A DNA stretch of 64,000 bases, from positions 6,717,501-6,781,500 of the forward strand of contig NZ_JAMZEB010000002.1 in NCBI RefSeq assembly GCF_024172165.1, read 5' to 3'. Positions 1-9,167 of the stretch are shown here, one piece after another; the stretch's first letter is position 1; every line of letters starts with the position of its first letter. Below the pieces are notes generated by a model. That model worked only from the letters and a program-made list of their open reading frames with translations. It did no database searches and was not told where the DNA came from. Position numbers and translations under genes: made by a program. Source of the DNA: Nonomuraea thailandensis (lineage in GTDB: Bacteria > Actinomycetota > Actinomycetes > Streptosporangiales > Streptosporangiaceae).

Positions 1-1625
1 TGCAGGGTGAAGCCGCTGCCGTCGTCGGTGCCCGGCCACAGCGGGACGCCTTCGGCGTGCAGCAGCGCCATCGTCTCCAGCAGTTTGGGGAAGGCCGCCT
101 CGTGGTCGGCCAGGTCGCCGGGGACGAAGGTGCGCCTGCGGTAGCGCTGGTAGCCGATCGGCAGGTGGTCGAGGTAGGGCCGGTCGCCCTCCTGCACCTG
201 GCCGGCGCGGCTGAGCATGAGCCGTTCGAGGATGACGGTCGTCGTGTCGAGCCCGATGCCGCGCTCGCGCATCAGAGCGAGGGTGCGGCGGACCTGCGGA
301 GAGGAGAGGTCCAGGTCCTTGGCGCGGGTCATCGCGGTGAGGCGCAGCGGTGTCCTGGTGTCCTCGCCGGGGTCGAGCAGCCAGCCGAGCATGAGCTGGT
401 TGATGTGGGTGACCTCGTCGTACCCGGCCTCGATCATCTCGTCGGGGGTGGCGAAGGCCGGGACGTGCCCGGTCACGCGCAGGCCGAGCCGGTGCGCCTC
501 GGCGGCCAGAGGGGTGACCCAGGCCGGGTCCACCGAGTTGTAGATCTTGATCTGGTGGTAGCCGCGCTCGGCATACCAGCGCACCGCCTTCAGCGCCTCG
601 TCAAGGTCTTCGGCGATGACGCCGAGCCGGGCCGAGTACGGGCTGCGCCCCTTGATGAGGCCCGAGGCGACGACGGACGGCCCGGGCAGCTCGCCGGAGT
701 CGATCCGCGAGGTCAGACCGAGCAGCATGGCGTTGTCGTTGCCCATGTCGCGGGTGGTGGTGACGCCGGCGGCCAGGTAGAACAGGCCGCTGGCCGGGGA
801 GTTGTGGGCGTGCATGTCGTGCAGCCCGGCGAGCAGGGTGCCGTCCTTGCCGTCGATCTCGATCCCCTCGCCGGGGGCGTCCGGTTCGACGGCGGTGATC
901 AGGCCGCGGAAGAACACGACTGATCGCCGATCGGTGAGCTGGAGGGTGGCGGGGTCGAAGACGCGTACGTCCCGGATCCGGACGGGCTCGTCGAAGGTGT
1001 GGCGGACGCGGCCGCCCACCCGCGCCAGGTGTTCGATGGACAACTTCGTGTCCAGCGCCGCCAGCTCGCCACCGAGCGCGGTCAGATCTTCCCGGACCAC
1101 GATGTCGCGGAGCATGAGGTTGCCGCCCAGTCTGGCGACCAGGCGCCGCTCGCTGTCCAGCAGCACGAACTCGGGCAACAGGCCGACCCCGCCGAGCACG
1201 TACGCGTCCAGCGTGAGCCCGGCCAGCTGCACCTGCCGCAGGAACTCGACGGTCAGCCGGCCGCCGGGCAGCGCGTCCACGGCGCCGCCGCGGGCCAGGG
1301 CCGCTCCGGCGTAGATGCCGGAGGCGTACGGGCTGGTGTCGTTGGCGACGTACAGCCGGCCGGGGGCGGACTGCCCCGAGTCGGCCTGGCTCTCCCAGCG
1401 GCCGTCGTGGTACCTCTCCCGTACCGCGCCGCCCATGAGCGAGGTGCCGTCGATCTCCCAGAGGGCGGGCACACCATCCTGGTTCAGCCGGATCCGCTCG
1501 CGGAGCTTGGCGCCGCGGCCGTTGTTGTCGACCGCGTAGTCGACCAGCAGTTCCCCGTCCGCGTGCTCGACGGCAATGCGGCCGGTCACCTCGCCGCTCG
1601 CGAGAACGGCGAAACGCTCAGTCAT
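1..1625 (-). CDS. Metal-dependent amidohydrolase, C-terminus beyond window edge
   Basis: The reading frame is open from an ATG at 1625 to the left edge, about 541 codons, so the 3' end is missing. A long N-terminal portion (about 260 residues, rich in beta strand) precedes the amidohydrolase core. That core opens with the metal motif DMHAH near residues 270-275 and the run AAGVTTTRDMGND. Further on are VTGHVPAF and EVTHINQL, which probably carry the next metal histidines, and near the edge WPGTDDGSG, whose Asp fits the last metal ligand. The family hydrolyses amide or other C-N bonds in the cytoplasm; the substrate cannot be read from sequence. Its start overlaps the end of the RidA gene, so the two are probably translationally coupled as the last genes of an operon with the PLP enzyme. 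The extended N-terminal domain is unusual compared with 400-residue imidazolonepropionase-like members. Confidence 0.85.
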   Translation of the reverse strand, partial: MTERFAVLASGEVTGRIAVEHADGELLVDYAVDNNGRGAKLRERIRLNQDGVPALWEIDGTSLMGGAVRERYHDGRWESQADSGQSAPGRLYVANDTSPYASGIYAGAALARGGAVDALPGGRLTVEFLRQVQLAGLTLDAYVLGGVGLLPEFVLLDSERRLVARLGGNLMLRDIVVREDLTALGGELAALDTKLSIEHLARVGGRVRHTFDEPVRIRDVRVFDPATLQLTDRRSVVFFRGLITAVEPDAPGEGIEIDGKDGTLLAGLHDMHAHNSPASGLFYLAAGVTTTRDMGNDNAMLLGLTSRIDSGELPGPSVVASGLIKGRSPYSARLGVIAEDLDEALKAVRWYAERGYHQIKIYNSVDPAWVTPLAAEAHRLGLRVTGHVPAFATPDEMIEAGYDEVTHINQLMLGWLLDPGEDTRTPLRLTAMTRAKDLDLSSPQVRRTLALMRERGIGLDTTTVILERLMLSRAGQVQEGDRPYLDHLPIGYQRYRRRTFVPGDLADHEAAFPKLLETMALLHAEGVPLWPGTDDGSGFTL

Positions 1626-2001
1626 CCTTGCCGCGCCAGGCCACGCAGGTGATCTCGATGTTCGACTGGGCGGGCATGTCCTGCACCACCACGGCGGCCC
1701 GGGCGGGCGGCTCCTGGCCGAAGTAGCCGCTGTAGATCTCGTTCAGCAGCGGCCAGTGCGCGATGTCGCGCAGGTAGCAGGTGGCCGAGACGACGTCCTG
1801 CAACCGGAATCCGGCCTGCGTGATCGTGCTCTCCAGGTTCTTCATCGTCTGCCGGATCTCGGCCTCGATGCCGCCCTCGACGATCTGGGCCGTCCCCGGG
1901 ATGAACCCGCCGGTCCCGGCCACGTAGCAGGTGTCGCCGGCGACGACCGCCGACGAGTAAGGGCCGAGGGCGGACCCGGTGTTGACGACCTTCTTCGGCA
2001 T
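1618..2001 (-). CDS. RidA/YjgF family enamine/imine deaminase
   Basis: This 127-residue protein has the usual RidA length and fold signature. Arg101 in PPARAAVVV matches the catalytic Arg of the family (Arg105 in E. coli RidA), and the C-terminal SNIEITCVA strand carries the conserved Glu. RidA proteins hydrolyse reactive enamine/imine intermediates, mostly those released by PLP enzymes, to keto acids. Here the neighbour upstream is a PLP enzyme, so a dedicated role in that pathway is a fair inference. I chose the ATG at 2001 because GGGAGAG lies 4 bases before it. An ATG 12 bases further upstream overlaps the stop of the PLP gene and has no ribosome site. The 3' end overlaps the amidohydrolase start. 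Confidence 0.9.
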   Translation of the reverse strand: MPKKVVNTGSALGPYSSAVVAGDTCYVAGTGGFIPGTAQIVEGGIEAEIRQTMKNLESTITQAGFRLQDVVSATCYLRDIAHWPLLNEIYSGYFGQEPPARAAVVVQDMPAQSNIEITCVAWRGKDD

Positions 2002-2012
2002 CGACTCTCCCA

Positions 2013-3041
2013 TCACAGGTACTTCAGCTCAGCGAACAAATGATCAATATCGGTGTCGGTGGTGTAGAAGTGCGGGGATATCCGCAGGTAGCCCCCACGG
2101 GCGGCCACGGACAGGCCGCCCTTCGCCAGGTGGGCCACCGCCTCGGGGACGTCGCGCACTCCGGAGAGGCTGACGATGCCCCCCATGCGCTCCGGCCGGG
2201 CCACCGGGGCGAGGCCGAGTGCCGCCGTCTCCTGGTGGATGCGCCGCGCCAGAGCAGCGACGCGGGTGTGGATCTCCGGGAGCCCGATCGAGCGCCGGTG
2301 GGCCGCCGCGGCCTCCAGCGCGTACACGCCGGGCAGGTTCAGATGTCCGTAGGTCAGGCGCGGGCTGGGCGGGGGGTTGCCGTGCCCGAGCAGCGAGGGC
2401 CGCAGCGTGTCGAGAGCGGTTCGCCTGCCCGCGACCACGGCGATGCCGAACCCCGCCAGCAGCCACTTGTAGCCGGTCGCGATGTAGAAGCCGACGTGAT
2501 CGAGATCGACCGGGACGGCGCCGGCCGCCTGGGCGCCGTCCACGACCAGCAGCGCGCCGGCGGCGGAGCAGGCCCTGCCGAGCACGTCCAGGTCCACCAG
2601 GGTGCCGGTGAAGGAGCTGACGTGGGAGACGGCCACGACGCGGGTGTGCGGTCCGATGCCCGCCAGTAGCGCGCCGAGCCGGTCCTCGCCGGGCAGCGCC
2701 TCGATCTCCACGACGCGAACCTCGCCGCCCAGCTCCTTCCAGGGCAGGATGACCGTCGGGAAGTCGTCGTGCAGGACGAGCACCTCGTCGCCGGGTTTCC
2801 ACGGCACGGCGCGGGCGATCGCGTTGATCGCCTCGCCGGTGCTGGCCATGAAGCCGATCTCGTCCTCGGCCACGCCGAACTCGGCCGCGTACGCCTGATG
2901 CGCCCGCTCCACCACCGGCCGCCACAGCCGGGAGCCGCGCGTGCCCTGCGCCATCGCCGTGTAGCAGTCGTCAACCGCGCGCCGCACGCCGTCGGGCACC
3001 AGCCCGATGGACGCGGTGTCGAGATATCCGGCCGGCTCCAT
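2013..3041 (-). CDS. Class V aminotransferase-fold PLP enzyme
   Basis: The product is 342 residues, slightly shorter than typical class V members (360-400). VDGAQ around residues 167-171 supplies the Asp that contacts the pyridine nitrogen. ATGYKWLLAGFG carries the Schiff-base lysine at about residue 192. This group includes cysteine desulfurases, isopenicillin-N epimerase-like proteins, selenocysteine lyases and true transaminases. The segment SHVSSFTGTLVDL is closest in feel to the epimerase/lyase branch, and no reactive desulfurase Cys loop is evident. The ATG at 3041 follows GGAGG by 4 bases and is preferred over an upstream in-frame ATG at 3071. The downstream RidA gene fits an enzyme that releases an enamine. 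A promoter-like TTGACT-N16-TACTGT overlaps the end of the upstream regulator gene. Confidence 0.88.
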   Translation of the reverse strand: MEPAGYLDTASIGLVPDGVRRAVDDCYTAMAQGTRGSRLWRPVVERAHQAYAAEFGVAEDEIGFMASTGEAINAIARAVPWKPGDEVLVLHDDFPTVILPWKELGGEVRVVEIEALPGEDRLGALLAGIGPHTRVVAVSHVSSFTGTLVDLDVLGRACSAAGALLVVDGAQAAGAVPVDLDHVGFYIATGYKWLLAGFGIAVVAGRRTALDTLRPSLLGHGNPPPSPRLTYGHLNLPGVYALEAAAAHRRSIGLPEIHTRVAALARRIHQETAALGLAPVARPERMGGIVSLSGVRDVPEAVAHLAKGGLSVAARGGYLRISPHFYTTDTDIDHLFAELKYL

Positions 3042-3071
3042 GCAACCTCCACTGCGCAACGAGTTCAACAC

Positions 3072-3099
3072 ACAGTAGAGGATTTCAACCTTTAGTCAA
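3072..3099 (-). promoter_or_regulatory. Candidate promoter for the PLP enzyme-RidA-amidohydrolase genes
   Basis: On the minus strand TTGACT (3099-3094) and TACTGT (3077-3072) are spaced by 16 bases, about 30 bases upstream of the PLP-enzyme start. The -35 overlaps the stop codon of the regulator gene. This would allow the catabolic genes to be expressed separately from their regulator. Identified by eye only. Confidence 0.4.
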
Positions 3100-3805
3100 T
3101 AGGCTCGGTTTGCAGTTCGTTGAGGTAGTTGTAGATCGTGAAGCGGCTGACGTTGAGCCGCTGGGCCGCCAGCTCGACCGCGCCGCGCAGGGTGAAGAAG
3201 CCCCGGCGGTTCAGGTCCTGGACCACCGCGATCTTGTGCGGCTTCTTCATCAGCTCGACCGGCACGCCGGCGGCGTTCACCGCGTCGTCCAGGACGCCTT
3301 CTCCCAGGCTTTCCAGCGACACCGGGAAGGTCTCGGCCGGATGGCCCGGGCGCGCGTCCAGCAGCGGCCCCGCACCCTCGTTCGTGGTGGTCAGCGCGCG
3401 CAGGATCGCCTCGGCCCGCAGCAGGTCGCCGATGTCGGTGTTGATACACAGGCACACCACGGACTTGCCCGAGGGCGCGTGGAAGAAGATGCTCGACGAA
3501 CGCATGACCAGCCCGTCGGCGGTCTCCGAGCGGTAGCCGACGAGATGGTCGGTCCAACCGGCCTTGAACGTGCGCAACCCCAGGTCGGTGGGCGGGCCGC
3601 CGATGTCCCTGCCGGTCAGCGTGCCGCCGATGGCGGCGATCGTGTTGGGCATCGTGGTCAGGTTGTGCAGCACGACCTCGGTCTTGGGCGCCAGCGCCTG
3701 GGCCAGCACCGGGACGACCGGCCCCAGCAGGTCCACGACCAGCGCGGCGTGCGCCCGCTCTCCTGTGGTGAACGTCAGCTCGCCGTCCTCGGGCGCGACT
3801 GCCAT
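3092..3805 (-). CDS. DauR/YheO-type transcriptional regulator (PAS-like plus HTH)
   Basis: A 237-residue protein with the two-part layout of the YheO/DauR family. An N-terminal PAS-like ligand domain spans roughly residues 20-135 (LLGPVVPVLAQALAPKTEVVLHNL is its opening stretch). A C-terminal helix-turn-helix lies at about 190-235 and includes LAAQRLNVSRFTIYNYL. DauR represses D-arginine catabolism in Pseudomonas, and other members sit beside amino-acid or opine genes. Here it lies between a leftward catabolic operon (PLP enzyme, RidA, amidohydrolase) and a divergent ABC importer, so it is the natural candidate to control both. GGAGG and AGGGG lie 7-12 bases before the ATG at 3805. Confidence 0.88.
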   Translation of the reverse strand: MAVAPEDGELTFTTGERAHAALVVDLLGPVVPVLAQALAPKTEVVLHNLTTMPNTIAAIGGTLTGRDIGGPPTDLGLRTFKAGWTDHLVGYRSETADGLVMRSSSIFFHAPSGKSVVCLCINTDIGDLLRAEAILRALTTTNEGAGPLLDARPGHPAETFPVSLESLGEGVLDDAVNAAGVPVELMKKPHKIAVVQDLNRRGFFTLRGAVELAAQRLNVSRFTIYNYLNELQTEPID

Positions 3806-3907
3806 GGCTACCCCTGTCCTCCGGGAATCGATATCAACAGCATGTCGATGAAACGTCCAGATGTGGCCGACCCGAACGAGGTGTTACCTGACGGAAACTT
3901 CTCACCA

Positions 3908-3936
3908 TTGTAGAGCCTTGCAACAAGCCGTATAGT
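3908..3936 (+). promoter_or_regulatory. Candidate promoter of the ABC importer operon
   Basis: TTGTAG and TATAGT are separated by 17 bases and lie about 30 bases before the substrate-binding protein start. The -10 is close to consensus, and the surrounding 160-base divergent region is AT-richer than its flanks. The regulator gene starts on the other side, so operators for the DauR-like protein probably lie here; none could be picked out with confidence. Confidence 0.5.
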
Positions 3937-3965
3937 TCCCGTCACCTTGGTGAAGGGAAGCAGCT

Positions 3966-5600
3966 ATGCACAAGGACACCCGACGGCGTGCCCTGACAGG
4001 CCTGGCAGCCGCGACCGGCCTCGTCCTGACGAGCGCCTGCGGTTCGGCAGGCGGGCAGGGCGGACAGAGCGCTCGTCCGGCGACGGAGCGGACGATCACC
4101 TCGTTCACCTACGGCATCGGTCAGATGCCGACCTCACTGAACAGCATGTCCACGAAGGTGGACACGCAGATGATCACCGGCCTGGTCACCGAGCCGCTGG
4201 AGCGGGTGTCGTTCGAGCAGGGCCAGGCCAAGGTCGCTCCGAACCTGGCGGCCTCCGCCACCGAGCCCGAACCGGACACCGTGGTCTACAAGCTGCGCCA
4301 GGGCATGAAGTTCTCCGACGGCAAGCCGCTCACCGCCGAGGACGTCGCCTGGAGCATCTCCGCCGCCGCCGCGCCCACCGCGGAGACCGCCGGCAACATG
4401 CAGGGATTCGAGAACGCCGAGGTCACCGGACCGGACGAGGTGACGGTGACCTGGAAGTACCCGGCCGTCGCCCTGCGCATCGGCCTCGCCCAGGTCCAGA
4501 TCCAGCAGGCCGCCTTCGCCAAGGCCCATGCCAAGGAGCTCGGCACGTCCGCCGCGCTGCCGATCGGCACGGGCCCTTACGCCTACCAGGCGCAGACCTC
4601 ACAGGACATCACTCTGGCCCGCAATCCCGCCTTCCGGGGCCCCGCCCCCAAGCCGGACTCGGTGAAGTTCACCGTGATCAGCGACCCCTCAGCCGCGCAA
4701 CTGGCGATGCGCTCCGGATCACTTCAGGCCACCGAAGTGGCCGACCTCAAGACCACGTCCCAGTGGACGGGCAGTGGCGCCACCCTGCACGTGGCCGACG
4801 ACTTCAACACCAATCTCGTCTCGATGGACACGAGCAAGCCGCCCTTCGACGACATCCACGTGCGCCGGGCCGTCGCCCACGCCATCGACCGCAAGGGCGT
4901 GATGGCCGCGGCCTTCGGCACCTACGCCGAGCCGCTCAAGACGCTCGTGCCCGCCGGGCAACTGTCCGGCGTCGCCCCCTCGGAGGCGGAGCTGCATGCC
5001 TTCCTCGACGGCCTGCCGTCCTACGACTTCGACCTGGCCAAGGCCAAGGCCGAGCTCGCGCAGTCGGCGCACACCGGCGGCTTCGAGGTGACGGTCCCCT
5101 ACATCAACTCCAGCACCTGGGGACGGCTGCTGCTGCTCAACCTGCAGCAGAACATGAAGCCCCTCGGCGTGACCGTCACCCCCAAGCCCGTGCCGCCCGG
5201 CCAGTGGTTCCAGACCTTCTTCAGCCACCAGACCTCCGGCATCCAGGTCATCACCGGGTTCACCACCTCACTCCCCGATCCCTCGGGGTTGATGTTCGGC
5301 TTCGTCGGCAAGGCCAACATGAAGCCCAACTTCCCCAACGCGGCCAACTTCACCACCGCCACGATCGAGCAGAACTACCCGCTCATCGCGCCCGAGACCG
5401 CCGGTGAGCACGGCAAGCAGGAACGCTGGGACGGGGTCAAGACCATCCTCACCGAGGTCGCCGAGCAGGTGCCGTACGTGCCGATCTTCACCCAGAAGAC
5501 CGTGTACGCCTTGTCGGACGGGCTGACCTACACCAGGCCCCCGACGTTCTACGACCTCATCGGCGGCACCTGGATCGATCTGGTGCGCTCGACCAAATGA
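3966..5600 (+). CDS. ABC transporter family 5 substrate-binding lipoprotein
   Basis: A 544-residue solute-binding protein of the DppA/OppA cluster. It starts with a basic n-region, a hydrophobic core and the lipobox LTSAC (Cys about residue 25), so it should be lipid-anchored outside the membrane. The family motif region LRQGMKFSDGKPLTAEDV is at about residue 115, and VRRAVAHAIDRKGV follows near 300. These proteins capture peptides, opines, nickel chelates or sugars; the specificity cannot be read here. A GAAGGGAAG ribosome site precedes the ATG. The stop overlaps the first permease start by 4 bases (ATGA), beginning a tightly coupled operon of binding protein, permeases, fused ATPase and ArsR-like regulator. 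Confidence 0.93.
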   Translation: MHKDTRRRALTGLAAATGLVLTSACGSAGGQGGQSARPATERTITSFTYGIGQMPTSLNSMSTKVDTQMITGLVTEPLERVSFEQGQAKVAPNLAASATEPEPDTVVYKLRQGMKFSDGKPLTAEDVAWSISAAAAPTAETAGNMQGFENAEVTGPDEVTVTWKYPAVALRIGLAQVQIQQAAFAKAHAKELGTSAALPIGTGPYAYQAQTSQDITLARNPAFRGPAPKPDSVKFTVISDPSAAQLAMRSGSLQATEVADLKTTSQWTGSGATLHVADDFNTNLVSMDTSKPPFDDIHVRRAVAHAIDRKGVMAAAFGTYAEPLKTLVPAGQLSGVAPSEAELHAFLDGLPSYDFDLAKAKAELAQSAHTGGFEVTVPYINSSTWGRLLLLNLQQNMKPLGVTVTPKPVPPGQWFQTFFSHQTSGIQVITGFTTSLPDPSGLMFGFVGKANMKPNFPNAANFTTATIEQNYPLIAPETAGEHGKQERWDGVKTILTEVAEQVPYVPIFTQKTVYALSDGLTYTRPPTFYDLIGGTWIDLVRSTK

Positions 5601-6562
5601 CGATCCTGCGCTTCCTCGCCCGGCGCCTGGGAGCCATGCTCCTGCTCCTGCTGGTGCTGAGCTTCCTGGTGTTCGGCCTGCTGGCGGCCAGCCCCGGCTC
5701 GCCACTGCAGACCCTGATCGGCTCCAAGCCGCCCACGCCGGAGCTGCTCGCGGCGTTGCAGGCGAAGTACCACCTGGACGAGCCCTTCCTCCTCCAGTAC
5801 GGGTACTGGCTCGCCGACGCGCTGCACCTGGACCTCGGCCGGTCGATCTCCATCCAGACCGACCGCGACGTGCTGGCCCTGATCGGCGACCGGATCGCGA
5901 TCACCCTCCAGCTCGGGCTGTACGCGATGGTTCTCGTGCTCGGCTTCGGCATCCCGCTGGGCATGGCGGCAGGCATCCGGCGCGGCCGGCGCACCGACCG
6001 GGCGGTGTCGTTCGTGTCCACGTTCTGCATCAGCGCGCCGCCGTTCGTGCTGTCCATCGCGCTGCTGTACGTGTTCGGCGTGGCGCTCGGCTGGTTCCCC
6101 GTCTACGGCGTCGGCGAGGGGCTCGGCGAGCGGATCGTCCATCTGACCATGCCCGCGGTGGCGTTGGCCGGCTTCCTGTCGGCCGTGGTCATCCGGCAGA
6201 CCAGGGCGGCCACCCTCACCGTGATGCAGCAGGACTTCGTCACGTTCGCGCGCATCCGCGGCCTCAGCCCGGCGCGCGTCCTGATCCGCTACGCGCTGCG
6301 CAACTCCGCGCTGCCCGTGGTGACCAGCGCCGGGCTGCTGCTCATCGCCTCGCTGTCGGCAGCGCTCTTCGTCGAGCAGGTGTTCTCCCTGCCAGGGATC
6401 GGCACCCTGCTGCTCCAGGCGGTGATCGACAAGGACATCCCGGTGGTGCAGGGACTCGCCGTCCTGCTGGGCGCGATGGTGGTGCTCGTCAACCTGGTGG
6501 TGGACCTGCTCGGGCTGGCCCTCGACCCGCGGACCCGTACGACCTCGAAGGCAGGTGCCTGA
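5597..6562 (+). CDS. ABC transporter permease, DppB type
   Basis: 321 residues with an N-terminal membrane helix (FLARRLGAMLLLLLVLSFLV), the DppB-specific periplasmic segment (about 40-100) and a binding-protein-dependent transport domain with five more helices. The cytoplasmic coupling segment DFVTFARIRGLSPARVLIRY near residues 213-232 is the EAA loop that contacts the ATPase. It overlaps the binding-protein gene by 4 bases and the next permease by 1 base, so the importer subunits are made together. With the partner permease it forms the transmembrane channel of the importer. Confidence 0.93.
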   Translation: MTILRFLARRLGAMLLLLLVLSFLVFGLLAASPGSPLQTLIGSKPPTPELLAALQAKYHLDEPFLLQYGYWLADALHLDLGRSISIQTDRDVLALIGDRIAITLQLGLYAMVLVLGFGIPLGMAAGIRRGRRTDRAVSFVSTFCISAPPFVLSIALLYVFGVALGWFPVYGVGEGLGERIVHLTMPAVALAGFLSAVVIRQTRAATLTVMQQDFVTFARIRGLSPARVLIRYALRNSALPVVTSAGLLLIASLSAALFVEQVFSLPGIGTLLLQAVIDKDIPVVQGLAVLLGAMVVLVNLVVDLLGLALDPRTRTTSKAGA

Positions 6563-7395
6563 TGGCGGCGATCACCATCTTGCGCAGAGCACCGCTCATG
6601 GTGCGGCTGGCCACAGGTTTTCTGCTGCTCGTCGCCGTCCTCGCGCTGGCCGGGCCCTGGCTGGCCCCCTACGACCCCACCGTCCAGGACCTGCTGCTCA
6701 GCGTCTCCGGCCCGAGCGGTGCCCACTGGCTGGGCACCGACCAGCTCGGCGCCGACGTGCTGTCCCAGGTCATCGTCGGCGCCCGTACCGCTCTGGCCGG
6801 GCCGCTGGTCGTCGCGCTCGGCACGGTCATCGTCGGCGCGGCGCTCGGCATGCTGGCCGGATACCGCGGTGGCTGGATCGACACGCTGCTCAACCGGCTG
6901 GCCGACCTCATGTATGCGCTGCCCGGCCTGCTGGTGATCATCGTATTGATCGGAGTCCTGGGCGGCGGCTACTGGTTCGCCGTCCTCGTGCTCACCGTGC
7001 TGTCGCTGCCCAGCGAGATCCGGCTGTGCCGCAGCGCGACCCTCGCCCAGGCCCGCCTGCCCTACATCGACGCCGCCCGCACGCTCGGGCTTCCCCCCGC
7101 CCGCATCATGGCCAGGCACGTCCTGCCCAACATCATGCCGACAGTGATCGCGACGTTCCTGCTCGACTTCGTCACCGCGCTGATCGGCCTGTCCGGCCTG
7201 TCCTACCTCGGTCTCGGCGCCCCTCCCGGCACCCCGGACTGGGGCACCCTGCTGCAGAGCGGCCAGAACCTGCTGGCCGACAACCCCTGGATCTCCCTGG
7301 CCCCCGGCGCCATGATCGCGCTCACCGCGACCAGCTTCACGCTCCTCGGAGACTGGATCTACGACCGCTACTCCACGGACGGTGACCAGCGATGA
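6562..7395 (+). CDS. ABC transporter permease, DppC type
   Basis: 277 residues, the usual size of a DppC/OppC permease. An N-terminal helix (LATGFLLLVAVLALAGPWLA) is followed by HWLGTDQLGADVLSQVIVGAR, a hallmark of this family. The EAA loop region PYIDAARTLGLPPARIMARH near 167-186 should dock onto the ATPase. The start shares one base with the preceding stop, and its end overlaps the ATPase gene by 4 bases. The second half of the inner-membrane channel. Confidence 0.93.
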   Translation: MAAITILRRAPLMVRLATGFLLLVAVLALAGPWLAPYDPTVQDLLLSVSGPSGAHWLGTDQLGADVLSQVIVGARTALAGPLVVALGTVIVGAALGMLAGYRGGWIDTLLNRLADLMYALPGLLVIIVLIGVLGGGYWFAVLVLTVLSLPSEIRLCRSATLAQARLPYIDAARTLGLPPARIMARHVLPNIMPTVIATFLLDFVTALIGLSGLSYLGLGAPPGTPDWGTLLQSGQNLLADNPWISLAPGAMIALTATSFTLLGDWIYDRYSTDGDQR

Positions 7396-9167
7396 CCCCT
7401 CTCCTCACCGTCGCCGGCCTGCACGTGAACGCCGGCCCCAGGACCCTGGTACGAGACGTCGGCTTCACCCTCGGCCCCGGCCAGACCCTGGGCATCGTCG
7501 GCGAGTCCGGCAGCGGCAAGACGATGACCGCCCGCGCCGTCCTGGCCGCCCTGCCCCCGGGCGTGACCGCCTCCGGCGAGATCACCTTCGGCGGGATCCC
7601 GCTGATCGGCCGGCGCGAACGCGAGTTGCGGCCCCTGCGTGGCACCCGCATGAGCATGGTGATGCAGGACCCGTTCACCGCGCTCAACCCCTTGCAGACC
7701 ATCACCGAGCACCTGCGCGAGTCCCTCCCCCGCCCGGTCCGCCGCGACCGCGCAGAAATCGCCCGGCGGCTGGCCGAAGTGGGCCTGGACGCGGGCGAGG
7801 TGGCCGGCAAGTACCCCTTCCAGCTGTCCGGCGGCATGCGCCAGCGTGTCGCCATCGCCGCCGCCCTCGCCGCGGACCCCGACCTCCTGGTGGCCGACGA
7901 GCCCACCACCGCCCTCGACGCCACCACCCAGGCGGACGTGCTGCGCCTGCTGCAGAAACTGCAGCACGACCGCGGCATGGCCCTCGTGCTCATCACCCAC
8001 GACCTGCGGGTGGCCTTCTCCGTCTGCGACCGCGTCCTGGTCATGTACGCCGGATCCGTCCTGGAGGACGCCCCCGCGCACGCGCTCATGGACAGGCCCG
8101 AGCATCCGTACTCGCTGGGGCTGCTGCTCGCCGAACCTCCGGTCACCCACGTCGTGGAGACCCTCACCGCCATCCCCGGCAGCGTGCCGCGCGCCGACGA
8201 CGTGGCCGGCCAGTGCGCGTTCGCCGCCCGCTGCGACTGGCACGCCCCGGAATGCGTCTCCGCCCGTCCGCCACTCGCGCCCGCCGGGCAGGACCGCGCC
8301 TCCGCCTGCGTCCGTCGTACGGAAATCCGCGCTGACCTGCTGCTGCGCAAGGAACAGGCCGCCGCACCCGCCACCGAGCCGCCCCCGGTGAACGGCGCCC
8401 CCATCCTCACCGTGTCCGGCCTCAGCATGACGTACCGGACCACCTCCATGATCGCCCGCGCCAAGCAGAAGCAGGCCGTGCGGAACGTCTCCTTCGCCAT
8501 CTCCGAAGGCGAGGCGCTCGGCCTCGTCGGCGAGACCGGCTCGGGCAAGACCACCATCGCCCGCTGCATCCTCGGCCTCGCCACCCCCACCGGCGGCACC
8601 ATCCGCCTCGGCGACCTCGACGTCTCCGACCACCGGCGGCTCAGCGCCAAGCAGCGCCGGCAGGCCGCCCGCCTGGTCCAGGTCGTCTTCCAGGACCCGT
8701 ACGCCTCGCTCAACCCCATGATCACGATCGGCGCCGCGCTGGAAGAGGCGGTCACCGCCGGCGGCCACCACCAGAACGCCGCCGAACTGCTGGAACAAGT
8801 CGGGCTCCCCACCTCCTACGCCCGCCGCAGACCGAGCGCCCTGTCCGGCGGCGAACGACAGCGGGTGGCCATCACCCGCGCCATCGCCGTCCGGCCCAAG
8901 CTGCTCATCTGCGACGAGCCGGTGGCCGCGCTGGACGTGTCCGTACAGGCGCAGATCCTGGAGCTGCTGCGAGAGGTGCGCCGCGCTCACGGCACCAGCA
9001 TGCTGTTCATCACCCACGACCTGTCGGTGGTGCGCCAGATGACCGATCGAGCCATCGTCCTGCGCCACGGCGAGGTCGCCGAAGGCGGCCCCACCGCCAC
9101 GATCCTGGACTCGCCGCAGCACCCGTACACCCGCAGCCTCATCGAGGCCGTACCGGGACACCGGTAG
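7392..9167 (+). CDS. Fused double ATPase of the oligopeptide-type ABC importer
   Basis: 591 residues containing two complete nucleotide-binding domains, equivalent to DppD and DppF joined. Domain 1: Walker A GESGSGKT at 37-44, signature LSGGMRQR and Walker B LLVADEP around 140-175, then the Cys-containing oligopeptide C-terminal segment. Domain 2: Walker A GETGSGKT near 380, signature LSGGERQR and Walker B LLICDEP. A linker of about 30 residues (roughly 320-350) joins them. Both domains have the catalytic Glu after Walker B and a switch His (THDL), so both sites should hydrolyse ATP. Fused ATPases of this type are common in actinobacteria and proteobacteria. The gene overlaps both neighbours. 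Confidence 0.93.
   Translation: MTPLLTVAGLHVNAGPRTLVRDVGFTLGPGQTLGIVGESGSGKTMTARAVLAALPPGVTASGEITFGGIPLIGRRERELRPLRGTRMSMVMQDPFTALNPLQTITEHLRESLPRPVRRDRAEIARRLAEVGLDAGEVAGKYPFQLSGGMRQRVAIAAALAADPDLLVADEPTTALDATTQADVLRLLQKLQHDRGMALVLITHDLRVAFSVCDRVLVMYAGSVLEDAPAHALMDRPEHPYSLGLLLAEPPVTHVVETLTAIPGSVPRADDVAGQCAFAARCDWHAPECVSARPPLAPAGQDRASACVRRTEIRADLLLRKEQAAAPATEPPPVNGAPILTVSGLSMTYRTTSMIARAKQKQAVRNVSFAISEGEALGLVGETGSGKTTIARCILGLATPTGGTIRLGDLDVSDHRRLSAKQRRQAARLVQVVFQDPYASLNPMITIGAALEEAVTAGGHHQNAAELLEQVGLPTSYARRRPSALSGGERQRVAITRAIAVRPKLLICDEPVAALDVSVQAQILELLREVRRAHGTSMLFITHDLSVVRQMTDRAIVLRHGEVAEGGPTATILDSPQHPYTRSLIEAVPGHR

Noticed and set aside
57..1652. Several long plus-strand frames opposite the amidohydrolase
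   Set aside because: The minus strand carries conserved amidohydrolase motifs in an uninterrupted frame; the plus frames are antisense shadows of high-GC coding DNA.
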